A DNA stretch of 64,000 bases. Origin: Anaeramoeba flamelloides (Eukaryota; Metamonada; Anaeramoebidae). Location: the NCBI GenBank assembly GCA_027625915.1, contig JANTQA010000008.1, positions 4,643,501 through 4,707,500 of the forward strand. Reading direction: 5' to 3'. The position numbers were made by a program, and so were the translations under genes. Below, one piece after another: positions 23,716 through 34,287 of the stretch; the stretch's first letter is position 1; the number at the start of each line of letters is the position of its first letter. The notes below the pieces were generated by a model. That model worked only from the letters and a program-made list of their open reading frames with translations. It was not told the DNA's origin and did no database searches.

Positions 23716-26700
23716 TTAAATTTCTAAAAAATATTGATTCGGTAAAGTATCAAGGCGAATTATTCTAAATTTAAAAGTATCTTTAAAAATATATTTCCCC
23801 TGCTTTGAAGATAAAATATATTTGGTTAGTATTTTTTTAATTTTTTTTTTATTCTCCAAAAACCCAGTAAATTTTCTATTTTTCACAACCATTGAATAAG
23901 AATTCGGGTCTATTTGTATATAATAACAAATGGTATTGAATCTGTGATTAAAAGAATTTTTAAATAGCATATTGCCGTTGCCATTTTCATCATTATCATT
24001 ATAATCATCACCATCGTTGTCGTCATTGCCTTTATTATCGGAAAATAGTTTCACAGCTTCTATTTGATTTTGTAGAATATGACCACATTTTTCTTTATAT
24101 TTTTTCTTATTTGATGCTATCGTTTTTTGTATAATCTGGCACCAATCATGAATACATTGAGAATCATTTGAAGAAAAAAGGAAACTGCCTGTTTCTGTGA
24201 ATAATATAAATCCAATAAACCCAGATTTTAAAAGTACAAATTTTGGATCATATAAAAAAAAAGTATTAATTAATTTAAAAACCGCAATCACCTCAAAAGG
24301 AGCACTTTTTCCAGAGCAAATGATCATCGAATTTGAAAATAAAAAGATTTTTCTTTTTTTATAGTTTTTGCATAAATCCTTTTTCGACATTTTTGGATCG
24401 TCATTTAATAAAATGGAATTCATATTAAAAATGGTATCTTTTTGAGAATTATATTTTATATTATTTTTCCCTTTATTACTAGAAGTAAAGCCGGTGCGGG
24501 TTATATGACTAATAGTGTTAATAAGGCCCTCTTTATTTTTTTTTGTAGATGTCCAAAGGTAATTTATTGATTTCTTATCAAAAATCTTTAAATTTATGGA
24601 ATTGAAATTTTCATTTGTCAAAAATTCTTTAGGTATATTGATTTCATTAAAATGCAACACGCCCTTTTTTAAAAAGGTGGGTAAGGGGTTATTTTTAAAT
24701 AATTGAATTTTGATACCATTTTTAAAAGAATTTTGTAATTTTTTTAACATTGATATATTTTTGTTTTCCTCAATGACATAATTTAAAAAATTAACCAACG
24801 CAGTGATATTCTTATGTGCGGTTTGCATTGCCTGGAGATCTGAATTATTTGGATGGCTTTTTTTAATCATGCATTTGATTAATAGCTGAAGATCGGGCAT
24901 TCTTCTAATCGGGTTATGAATTAGATTTTTCACTGAGGTGCCTTTAATTTTTTCTTTACTGAAAATTTCTTTAATAAAATTTACATAAATTTGCTTCTGA
25001 TTACACTTTTTTAACATTGAAGTTGCATTTTCATAATTTGTTGCATATTTTTGGTAGCAAGTAAAGCTCGGTATTGATTCAATAATTATATCTGAAATAT
25101 CTGTCTTTGGGGTTTTATTATCAATCAATCTTCTTTTTAAACTGGTATGAAATTTGTAATGCACATTATAAAGATCTTCAATGTTACCAAAAATTATTTC
25201 AATTTCTTCCATTTTGAGGATATCATTTTTTTTTAAGGGAATAATTATTTTATTAATTAATAATTCGACATTATTTAAATAATGTTCTTCCGTTTCATAA
25301 ATTTCAAAGACACTGCAAGCATATTTAAATTCTCTCGACAAATACTCGGCTACTTTGGGATAATTATTGTTCTTTGCTAAAACATGTGGCCAATTTCCGC
25401 CTTCTTCGTATTTTCTTAACTCTGCGCCCTTGGAAACTAAAATCCTACATGCCTTTAAATTCCCCGTCCGTGCTGCTATTTGAATCGGTGTTTCGCCGTT
25501 TATGGTTTTTGAATTAATGTCTTTGATATAATTCATAATCTTGTTCAATAATTCATTTTTGCCATTCATTAAGATCCTATGGAAACAAGAATACCCCTCT
25601 AAATCCAAATATTCTAAGGGGAAACCATTTTTAATAAATCTTTGAAATTTTTCAAAATTGCCATTTTGTAAGGCTAAATGAGGCAAAGATAGACCACCTC
25701 TTTGTAATAGATGATTGAAGCATATTTTTTGTTGGCAAATACCACTCAATGTTGTAGGGTTATTGCCATCCTCATCTTTATCTTCGATTTGGATACCCCT
25801 GTCAATCAAAAGATCGGTATATTCAATAAGCCCATTGCTAGCTGCTATATGCAATGCGGTTTGCCTCTTATTGTTTGTCAATGATAATTTTTTTTTAACA
25901 TTTTTACCCTTCCCCAAAATCGTTTGTAATCCGATTTTATTATTGGTAGATTGGCACGCTACATGCAATACAGTATTACCTTCATTGTTTTTCCAACTAA
26001 AATCTGATTTGGATTTATGAAAAATTGCCAAAAGTTCTCTTCGTGAATAAATTGCTGCTAAATGATACGCAGTGTTACCCTCTGAATCCTTCTCACTTAC
26101 CATACAACCCGGGCTTTCTAATAAGGTTAATGCTATTGATGTTTTGTCAGTGGTTGCTATTGATAAATGCAATGCTGGTATACCATTTCTTGTTGGGGTG
26201 ATTTCGGCATTATATTTTAATAGCAATTTCACAATTGAATCAAATTGCCTTTTAATGGCTATATGTAAGGTATTCAGTCCCTCATTATTAAAAATACTTG
26301 GATTTGATTCTTTTTTTAATAGCATTTCAGTAATGTCCAGTTCCTCGGATTTAATTTTCGAGAGCCAATAGTTTAATGAAGTTCTTCCTTTCTGATCAGT
26401 TAAATTAATTTCTAATTGCTGATTAGTAATTCGTGAATTTAATAATAGTTCCAAAATTTCTTTACCCGTCTTTTTTTGTTTCTTATTATTCCAATTTTTT
26501 ATAATTTCTTTTAAGCAGAGGTGTAACCCCGTTGTTTCCTTTTTTTCCCTCGTTTTTAAATTGATATTTGCACCAGATTTAATTAAAAAAGATACAATTT
26601 GAAAATTATTTTGTTTGATTGCATGGTGAAGCGATGAATATTTGACTTTTGGTTCCTTTGTTAAATTTAAATTGCTTCCATATTCACATAGAAATTTTAC

Positions 26701-29700
26701 AATTCTTAAATCATTCTTTATAATAGCACAATGAAGTGGTGTTTGGTTTTTAAAATTAATCATATCAATATTTTCCACCTGATTTACAATAATTTCGATG
26801 AGATCTATATTCCAATTATTTGCGATATAGTGTAATGGTGTATTACCTTTTCTATCAAAAACTTTTATTAGTATTTTTATAAAAAAAAAGTGAATGTGTG
26901 TGGGTTTTTATTTGTTTGTTTTTTTATTAATTTGTTTATTTATTTGTTTGTTTGTTTATTTATTTATTTATTTGTTCATTTGTTAATAATGAGGTGTTTT
27001 GGAATGATAAAATTAAATAAAAAATATAAATAAAGATATATATTTTTTAGAATTTTTTTTAATTTAAATTTTGTTTTTATTGATATTTAAAAAATAGTTG
27101 ACGAATTAATTCTTCTTTTCAAATCTTTTAATTGCTAGTTTAATCATTTAAATAAAGAATAAAAAAAAAATCCAGTAGTTCTTATTAACGAGGAGAGGGT
27201 GGTGGTCTGTCTTTTGATAATACATCTGTTCTATTCAAGAAAAAAAAAATTAGAGGATTTTTTCAACGATAAAATATACTAGAAATTTTTCAGATTATTT
27301 TAAATTTTGTTTGGATTAAAAATCTTTGAAAAAAAAAAATTATTTTGGATGAAAAAGAAAAATATAATCACCAATCTTCACCATTGAAAAAGATCATAAA
27401 AAATTTATCCAAAACTTTCATGTCTTTTATTAAGTTAATGTCATGCCTAAAAAACAAGATGGATTATTAGAAAGAATCAAGAAATGATGAATAATAATTT
27501 TGGATATTTATCCCCGAATAATAAAAAAAAATGTTTAAACATGTTATAAACGTGTTGTGAAGGTGTTATAAATGTTTAAAATGTTATACAATTTTAATAA
27601 AATTTTTGTCAGTTATAAAAGGTGTTATAAAATAGTATAAACCTGTTATAGTCCTGTTATAAGAATATTTTTTAAAAAATATGGAAAAAATCATCATATC
27701 AAAGGGAATTTTGTTAAAAAATGTTCTATAGATGTTAGAAAAAAAAATTTATAAGGGTAAAATGGTTATATTAAATTTTGGTTTACAGTCAGTACAATTT
27801 TTAAAGTGCAAACTTGAAACGAAAATTAAGGTACCGAAAAAAATCTAATTTAAGGGATTAACCTCACCATATATTTATCTATAATCAAAGTATGTTGTAA
27901 TTAGGTGTAAATGATATTAGTACACCCTGGCACAATAAGCTCCAAAAAAATCTATTATAAATCTTATTGCATAAATAAATTATTAGATTTTTTACTAAGG
28001 ATCACTATTAAAAAAATTCATTTTGGAAATTTTTTTTAAAAATTCCTTTTCCAAATCTAAAAAGAGAAACTCAAAATAATAATCTGATGGTATTTAAAAA
28101 TTCATATTTAGAATTTCCAAAAGTAACTATTTTTTTAATTTTTTAATTTCAAAGATTAACTCAATAATCACCAACATAAAAACCCAAAGACTGATTAGTT
28201 TTGTTTTCTTTTGATAAAATCTGTTGTAACATCAATATATTTCCAATATTTTAGAAATAATTGGTCAAAAAAAAAATTATTTGGTTAATTATTGAATTTT
28301 TTAAAATAATTGAATTTTTTAGTTATTAATCTACATTTCGCCACAAATTTAAGAAAGATATTTTGCAAATTTGGAGTCTGAATATTGATAATTCAACTTT
28401 TAAATTTATGGAGAAATGCAGATTTTTTTCTGAAATTGTTGGGTTTTTTACTAATGCAATGAATCTTTTTTTAATTAATGATGATTAACTTTTGGTACTA
28501 TTTTACGAATCGATTTTTTCGAGTCTTGAACAATGAAACAATAATATGTATTTACATCCAATAACAAAATACTTTGATCTTAGGCTTCTCATTGGTAGAC
28601 GCTAATCCCTTAATTTGGAATTTTGTTGTGCCTTAAATTTCGGTCAATGTTTGTAAGTTAAAACTGGTACTTAATCTAATAAAATATATTACGGATTTTT
28701 TCGAGTCACAGAAACCATGTGTGCTAGATAGCAATCATAGCATTTACCTCCAATTAAATCATACTTTAATTATAGAGGAATATAGGGCGAAGGTAATCCC
28801 TTAATTTCAATAAATATGAGTATTTAATCGCTCTCAAACTAATATCCACATAAACCCTAATTTTGATAGCATTTAAATGATTTCTTTGATGTAAAAATTT
28901 CAGTAATTGAAAGCGTCACACATTTCTTTTATGTGTTTCTCAAAGTATGTATTTTCTTTGTCTTGTTTCAAAATTTTGGTTTTTGGTGAAAGCCATAAAT
29001 TTGTTTAAGGAAAAAAATGAATCAAAAAAAAATAAAGAGAAAAAATACCATTAACTTGCTCAGGATCCTTTTTGACTAAACTCCTTAATTGTTTCTCGCT
29101 TCCATTTTTCAGCACATCCCAAATAGGAGGTTCTTCAATAAATTGTAGAATTCGTGAACATAATTTTTCCTCTTGTGCTTGTCTGACAATTTGTAATGAA
29201 TTGAGACCTGACTTTTTGCTTGTCTGGTAAATATCAGCACCATTTTTGAATAGCAGCTCCATAATTTTCTCATTTTTTTGGTTAATTGAGTAGTGCAATG
29301 GTGACTTACCCTTTGAAGAGTAAACGTTAATATCTTTCTTGAGGGTCTTTAAGGCCAGAAAGGCTTTCACAAAGATTTCATAATTTTTTTTCACTGCCAG
29401 GTGCAGCGGCGCATATCCCCAATTGTTTAACTGGTCGGGGTTAATTTTAGATTTCTTGAAATGGGACTCAAGCAAGATCAGGCATTTTGTTGCGTTACTT
29501 AATGCCAAAATATGAAGGGGCAAATTTCCTGAGATGTCTTTTTGTTGGAACAGCTTGTAAAGCTTTGTTTTGTTGAACTTTTGGTGTTTTAACAGCACCT
29601 TTAAGCAGTTACTTGCGTCGGAGTGAGAAATCCAGTGCATCACATTCCACTTTTGGAAATCCCTTCTTTGGAAATCTGCGCCCCTTTCAAGTAATAATCG

Positions 29701-29979
29701 AAACGTTTCTGGGTTTTTGTTGTGGCAACTGACAAAAAGCGGCACATGGCCACCCTTTAAGGTCGGTAAATTGGGGTTAGCACCGCGATCTAATAATAAA
29801 TTGCTTAGTGTGCAACTATGCAAGCAACAGTAATGAAGTGCGGACCTCCCGCTTTGATCGTATTCATTAATCAAGTTGGTTATCATACCCGAGTGGATTC
29901 TCATGAAAAATTCAAGATCCTCTGGCTGTAGTTGTGAATCTGAACACAAAGAATGAAGTGGAAAGTTTGGATCATTCAT
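23716..29979 (-). CDS. Ankyrin-repeat RhoGEF (Dbl homology and PH domains)
   Basis: Two exons on the minus strand, 29979-29049 and 26861-23716, join in phase 1 (donor GTATTT after CAAGTTAATG, acceptor TAATAAAAG). The join turns the broken repeat into PEQVNVFDRKGNTPLHY. The product has 1,358 residues. About 17 ankyrin repeats fill the first ~800 residues (RSALHYCC, YAPLHLAV, QTPLHCAI, QTALHIAA, ETPIQIAA). A Dbl-homology domain follows at about 825-1010, starting FEIYETEEHYLNNVELL with later LIHNPIRRMPDLQLLIK. A PH domain with a long inserted loop covers about 1030-1230 (RKIFLFSNSMIICSG and the closing Trp in HDWCQI). It should activate a Rho/Rac GTPase, with the ankyrin part binding a partner. 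The first in-frame ATG at 29979 was chosen. By eye, exon 1 is richer in G and C than exon 2. Confidence 0.88.
27537..27665. repeat. Degenerate TGTTATAA array
   Basis: Eight to nine copies of TGTTATAA or one-step variants occur in about 130 bases (for example CATGTTATAAACG, GGTGTTATAAATG, CCTGTTATAAG). Spacing is irregular, about 10-20 bases. Confidence 0.6.
27786..28672. mobile_element. TA-flanked MITE, family 1, copy 3, split by an insertion
   Basis: The left part, 27786-27849, begins CAGTCAGT after TA with the GTGCAAACTTG motif. The right part, 28614 to about 28672, has TTGTGCCTTAAATTTCGG and ends AAACTGGTACTTA. The TTAA-flanked element 27854-28609 separates them. Without it, the host copy would be about 125 bases, shorter than copies 1 and 2. 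Confidence 0.7.
27854..28609. mobile_element. TTAA-flanked element (piggyBac-type ends), intact copy
   Basis: 756 bases lie between TTAA duplications (27850-27853 and 28610-28613). The left end is GGGATTAACCTCACCATATA; the right end in reverse is GGGATTAGCGTCTACCAATG. Both are followed inward by ATCAAAGTATnTTGTnATT and a GTAAAT motif. TTAA duplications are the signature of piggyBac insertion. It has no transposase frame, so it is non-autonomous. A relative starts at 47018 and another end lies at 28690-28800. Confidence 0.8.
28690..28800. mobile_element. TTAA-flanked element, right-end fragment
   Basis: It reads GATTTTTTCGAGTC near its start and ends TAATCCC before TTAA (28801-28804), matching the right 110 bases of the neighbouring element 27854-28609. 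The left part is missing. Confidence 0.65.
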
Positions 29980-32379
29980 TTTTTCATCAACAAACGAGAG
30001 TAAAAAAATTAAAAAAATAAACTCTTTTTGGAAAATATTACTCTTTTTTCCTTTTATTTCGATTTGTTTTTCATTTTGAATCAAGCTTATGAAACATGGT
30101 GACTCTTTTATTTAATACCCCAACGGATCAAGAAGTTAACGAAATCTTTAAATAAATTAATAATTGAGTACAATAAATTTGGAGATTATTTTGCTTTCTG
30201 AATTCTTATTGAACAATTTACTAGCTTAATAAGGAAAATTTCGGTCTTGGTAAGACAATGACTCTAAATAATAATTATAATGATGAGGTTCTTGATGTTT
30301 TTGGGGTTGTTTTCAACTGATATTCTAGATCAATAGGAATAATTTTCACTTCCTTACCACTTTTTCTTAACTTATTAAAGTTTTCATCCAATTAGTTTGT
30401 AATTTGAGACTCACGATTTTGAAAAGGTAATGTTTAAAGGAAGTTAAATTCTTTTTCACTTTATTTCATTAATATCAATATTGCAAATGTTCGAAATACG
30501 AATTATGAAAAAAACACTTTTCACAACTTTTTGAGGAAGTAAGAAACTTTTTTCACCAAAGTGCCTCAAATTAAAGTTTGTTGTTCTTAAAAATGGATTA
30601 AAATACTTTTGATTGTAAAATAAAAAGATCAATATATTCATTCAGCTTTCGAAAATAAAAATAACAAACTACACAAAGAATTAAAAAAAATCATCAAAGT
30701 TCGCAATTTTCATATAAAGGTAAATTAATAATTTAAGCTTACTTGGGGAATTAAACAAGATGAAATGTTAACAAGACTTTGACAAACTTTTTTGGAAAGT
30801 TGACTGAAAATTTTTGTTCAATTTATTTTGAAATAAATAGTAGTGTTTTATTCTTTATTTTTCTTAAGGGAAGAGTCTATATTATTTTTTTTTTGACCAA
30901 TTTCTACAAAAGGGTTCCTAATCTAGAAATAAGTTTAATGGGAAAATAAACAGGGGTTTTTCAAATCAAAGTAATTGACAATAAATTTTCCCAATCTCTA
31001 TTAAATTTAGGTAAAAAAAATTAATTTTGATTAGTATATTAGCAAATTTTTTTCTCAAAAGAGTCTAAAAAAAATAGTCGTAATAATATAAAAAATATCT
31101 TTTTTTTTCGAAAATAATTTGATTTCACTAAATATTGTTAAACACACCACCAAAGAAACAAAATTATTATTCTATTTTCCCAGAAAATACAAATACCAAG
31201 AATTCAATAAATCATTTAAGTTGATAATTCATTAAATATTGTTATTTGAAAGAATTTGAGAGATTAAATTATTTTTTTTTACTTAATAGAGTGATATTTA
31301 TTGAACCCTCATTGAAAATTTTCTTTCTCTTTTTCGAAACAACAAGAGAAAATAAACTATTTTTTATCTTTTTTAGATTTCTACTTTCAAAAAAATAATT
31401 TTAGAAAATGTGTCAAAAAATATCTATAAGGAGAAAAGTGAAAAAAAGAAATTTTGAAAAAAAAATCGATATTTAGAATTTGAAAAGAAGTTCAAAATTT
31501 CACATTTTTTCAATTCAAGATTAGATCAGATAATAATAATGTTTTTTTGTATTGTAATACTACCAAATAATTCGATTAAACAATCACAATTGAAATTTTA
31601 TCTAATAATTCTTCTATTTTATGAATAAAAGAATAATAATTTAAACACAAGGCTAAATTTGTCAACGAATTAATTGTTATTTAGAATTTTTTATTGGGTA
31701 ATAGTGAAAAACAAAAGGAAAAGGGTGAAGTTTATTACAAATTTAAGATGATGAAAAAATAAATTATTTACTAAGAAATTTCTCATTTTGATATTTTTAA
31801 TGGTTTATTCCAAATACATTCATTCATTATTCAAACGGTTTATTATAATCTTTAAAAATTGTTTTTTCCTAATAATATTTTTTATAGATTATAAAAAAAA
31901 AGTATTTGAAAATTTAAAAATTAAAAATTTAAAAAAATCTAACAATCTTGAAAATTTTTTTAATTTTTTCAAGTAACTGTTGTATAATTTTTATCTTTAA
32001 TTTTTTAATTATTTTACCTTTTCTTTTTTTTATTTTGAAAAAATTTCTTTAATAGCTCCTTTTTTCTTAATAATCACGATTAAAGAAATAATATGGATTT
32101 TTTTTTAATTTTCTTTTCATAATTAAATTATAAAAAAATATCAACAATAATTTTTAAGTTTTTCAGAATTTGAAATAATTTAGTAAAATCTTTGATTTTA
32201 TCTAATTCTTTTATTTTTGTGATAAGATAACGGAGGGTTTTTTTAAAAAATTTAAAATAATTTACTGTAATTAAATAATTATCTAATTATTTCAAAATTT
32301 TTAAAAAAAATATTGCAAATAAGAAGAATTTTAAACTCCAACTTAAATTGAAATAAAAAAAAAAAGGGATTTTTTTGTT

Positions 32380-33280
32380 AAAAAATTCTAGCTATCCATG
32401 TGCAAATATATACAGATGATCTTATCTTTATTATGAGGCATGATTTAATCTCTCTAAAAATTAATTTAGAAAGGATTTTTGAAATAATAAAAAAGATTCT
32501 GGATGAATAAACATAATAAAAAACCAAATATAAAAAAGAATTAAAATATATTTTTTATCTTGAAATTTGGTTAGAAAAAACACACAACTTGAATATAATT
32601 TCAAAAAAGTGGATTAGTACTTGAAAACCCTTGATCGATTCTTTCAACAAAATAAAATCAATAATAGAGTCAAAATAACTTCTTTCAAAGCTCTATTTTT
32701 AAGTCAGCTGAATTATTGTCTCGAAATATTTGACTTAACACAAGATGATTTTGAAAGAATTGATAGATTTATCAATAAATTAGTCACAAATTTCTTACGT
32801 ATTAATATTCATTCATCGCGATTAATTTATAAAACTGAAACAAAAATTGATCGAGCTAGATTAAAAGTATACCGAAGAAAATATAAATCAATTGAAAAAT
32901 TATATTTCTTAAATTTAAAAAAATTAAAAATGGTACTAAATTTTGAAACCCTTGAAAATGAAAATATTAATTGGTATATTACAGGAATTAAAATTATTAG
33001 ATTTAGAATTAAAAGTTTTTTAATTAACCAAATTGGAAAATTTAACAAGTTGGAAAGTTCAACAATATCTAAAAATTATTAGAAAACAAAATAGTAATTT
33101 AAAACAACAGAAATATTAAAACTGGAAAGATTCACAATTTTTATCTTGATTTTTGCATGTTGCATAAGGGTACCTATTTAAACAATTAGTAAAATTTTGA
33201 AATTTTAGAATTGTGATTTATGTAAAGAAAAGTTAAATATTGATATCATTGAAGACTTGTATCATTTTTTATGGGATCGT
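32380..33280 (+). mobile_element. Decayed LINE (non-LTR retrotransposon), 3' part
   Basis: Three blocks in order match LINE reverse transcriptase protein. At 32394-32510 is IHVQIYTDDLIF with the YxDD catalytic motif. At 32621-33082 is a frame with KITSFKALFLSQLNYCLEIF, the thumb-region motif. At 33209-33277 is CDLCKEKL...EDLYHFLWDR, the C-terminal C-x2-C...H zinc-finger-like end. Frames shift between blocks and stops lie between them, so it is dead. The 5' part, the endonuclease and a poly(A) tail are not seen. An L1-like or related clade is possible, not certain. Confidence 0.8.
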
Positions 33281-33285
33281 GTCGT

Positions 33286-34060
33286 AGAGTGTAGTAGAGT
33301 CCCTAGCTTTTCTTGAGTTTTCTGTTTATTCAGAAAATCTATTGTTTTTCTTTAGGATTTTTTTTTTTTTAAATTAAGAAATAAACCAAAAATTTATGTA
33401 ATTTTCTGTTTATTTCTAAAATTAAAAAAAACCTAACGACGTCGGTCCGATGAAAAAAATCGAAAAATCGGGATTTCTGTTTTTTATACTAATAAAATAA
33501 AAAAATTAATAAAATCTCAGAAATTATTAAATAAAAAGAAAACCTCATGTATATTATCATTAGTAAGTGATAATAGAACTTGTGGTTCTTATACAAAATT
33601 TCTAAAAAAAAGTTTAGAAATTAGGTGAGTGCTTTAGAGTGCCGTAGAGTGCCGTCAAGTGCCTAGGTTTTCCCACATTCAGAAGAATATAGTAAAATCA
33701 ACGATTTAACTCTATTATTTTGAATTCTGGAAAACCTAATGAAGGTTTTCTTGAGTTTTCTGTTTATTTATAAAATTTATCAATTTTTGTTAGTTTTACT
33801 TTACTTTAGAAATAAACCGAAAAGTTTAATAAATTTTCTGTTTATTTCTAAAGTAAAAAAAAAACCTAGAACACTTGGCAAATAAACAGAAAACTCAAGA
33901 AAAGCCAACAATTGTTGTTTTTTTTAATTTGAGAAATAAAAAGAAAATTTAATAAAACCTAACAAAAAGTGTCCTATGTTTTTTTTAATTTAAAAGAAAA
34001 AGAAAAGTAAATCAATTTTCTATTTATTTCTCAAATTAAAAAAAAACCTAACGGTACACA
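33286..34060. repeat. Hairpin repeat cluster
   Basis: Several modules of the 18590-19250 family occur: an inverted repeat around TTTAGAAATAAACCGAAAA (33800-33865), another near 33370-33432, and a third near 33920-34050. The AGAGTGCCGTAGAGTGCCGT motif is near 33630-33650. It starts directly after the LINE relic. Confidence 0.75.
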
Positions 34061-34287
34061 GGAGAAAAGTAATTTTCTCTCTTCAAAAATAAATAAAAAA
34101 AAAAAATGTATTTTTTATTTGAGGTTTTTGTTGATGTTGGACTTTAAAGCGGTTGAAGAAAAAAATGTAATTAGTTCCAATTATTTTTTTTTAGTAATGA
34201 TAAATAGTTTTGATAAACTTATTTTTATTGATTTTGTGGTTGTTAAACAAAATCTCAGAAATATTATGATCCTTTTTTGGTTCTTCT

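Larger units (their letters stand above)
26862..29048 (-). other. 2,187-base intron with nested transposons
   Basis: It interrupts the ankyrin region between two repeats. It carries a TA-flanked MITE split by a TTAA-flanked element (27786-28672), a second TTAA-element end (28690-28800), a tandem TGTTATAA-like array, and a (TTTR)n tract near 26918-26985 beside the 3' splice side. No gene is seen within it. Confidence 0.75.
29980..34287. other. Gene-free stretch with LINE relic and hairpin repeats
   Basis: 29980-32370 shows no coding sequence, only AT-rich DNA. It is followed by a LINE 3' relic (32380-33280) and a hairpin repeat cluster (33286-34060). Confidence 0.6.

Noticed and set aside
29980-30084. 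Longer N terminus for the ankyrin-RhoGEF
   Set aside because: The extension begins with no ATG and is AT-rich and hydrophobic; the ATG at 29979 is the first in frame.
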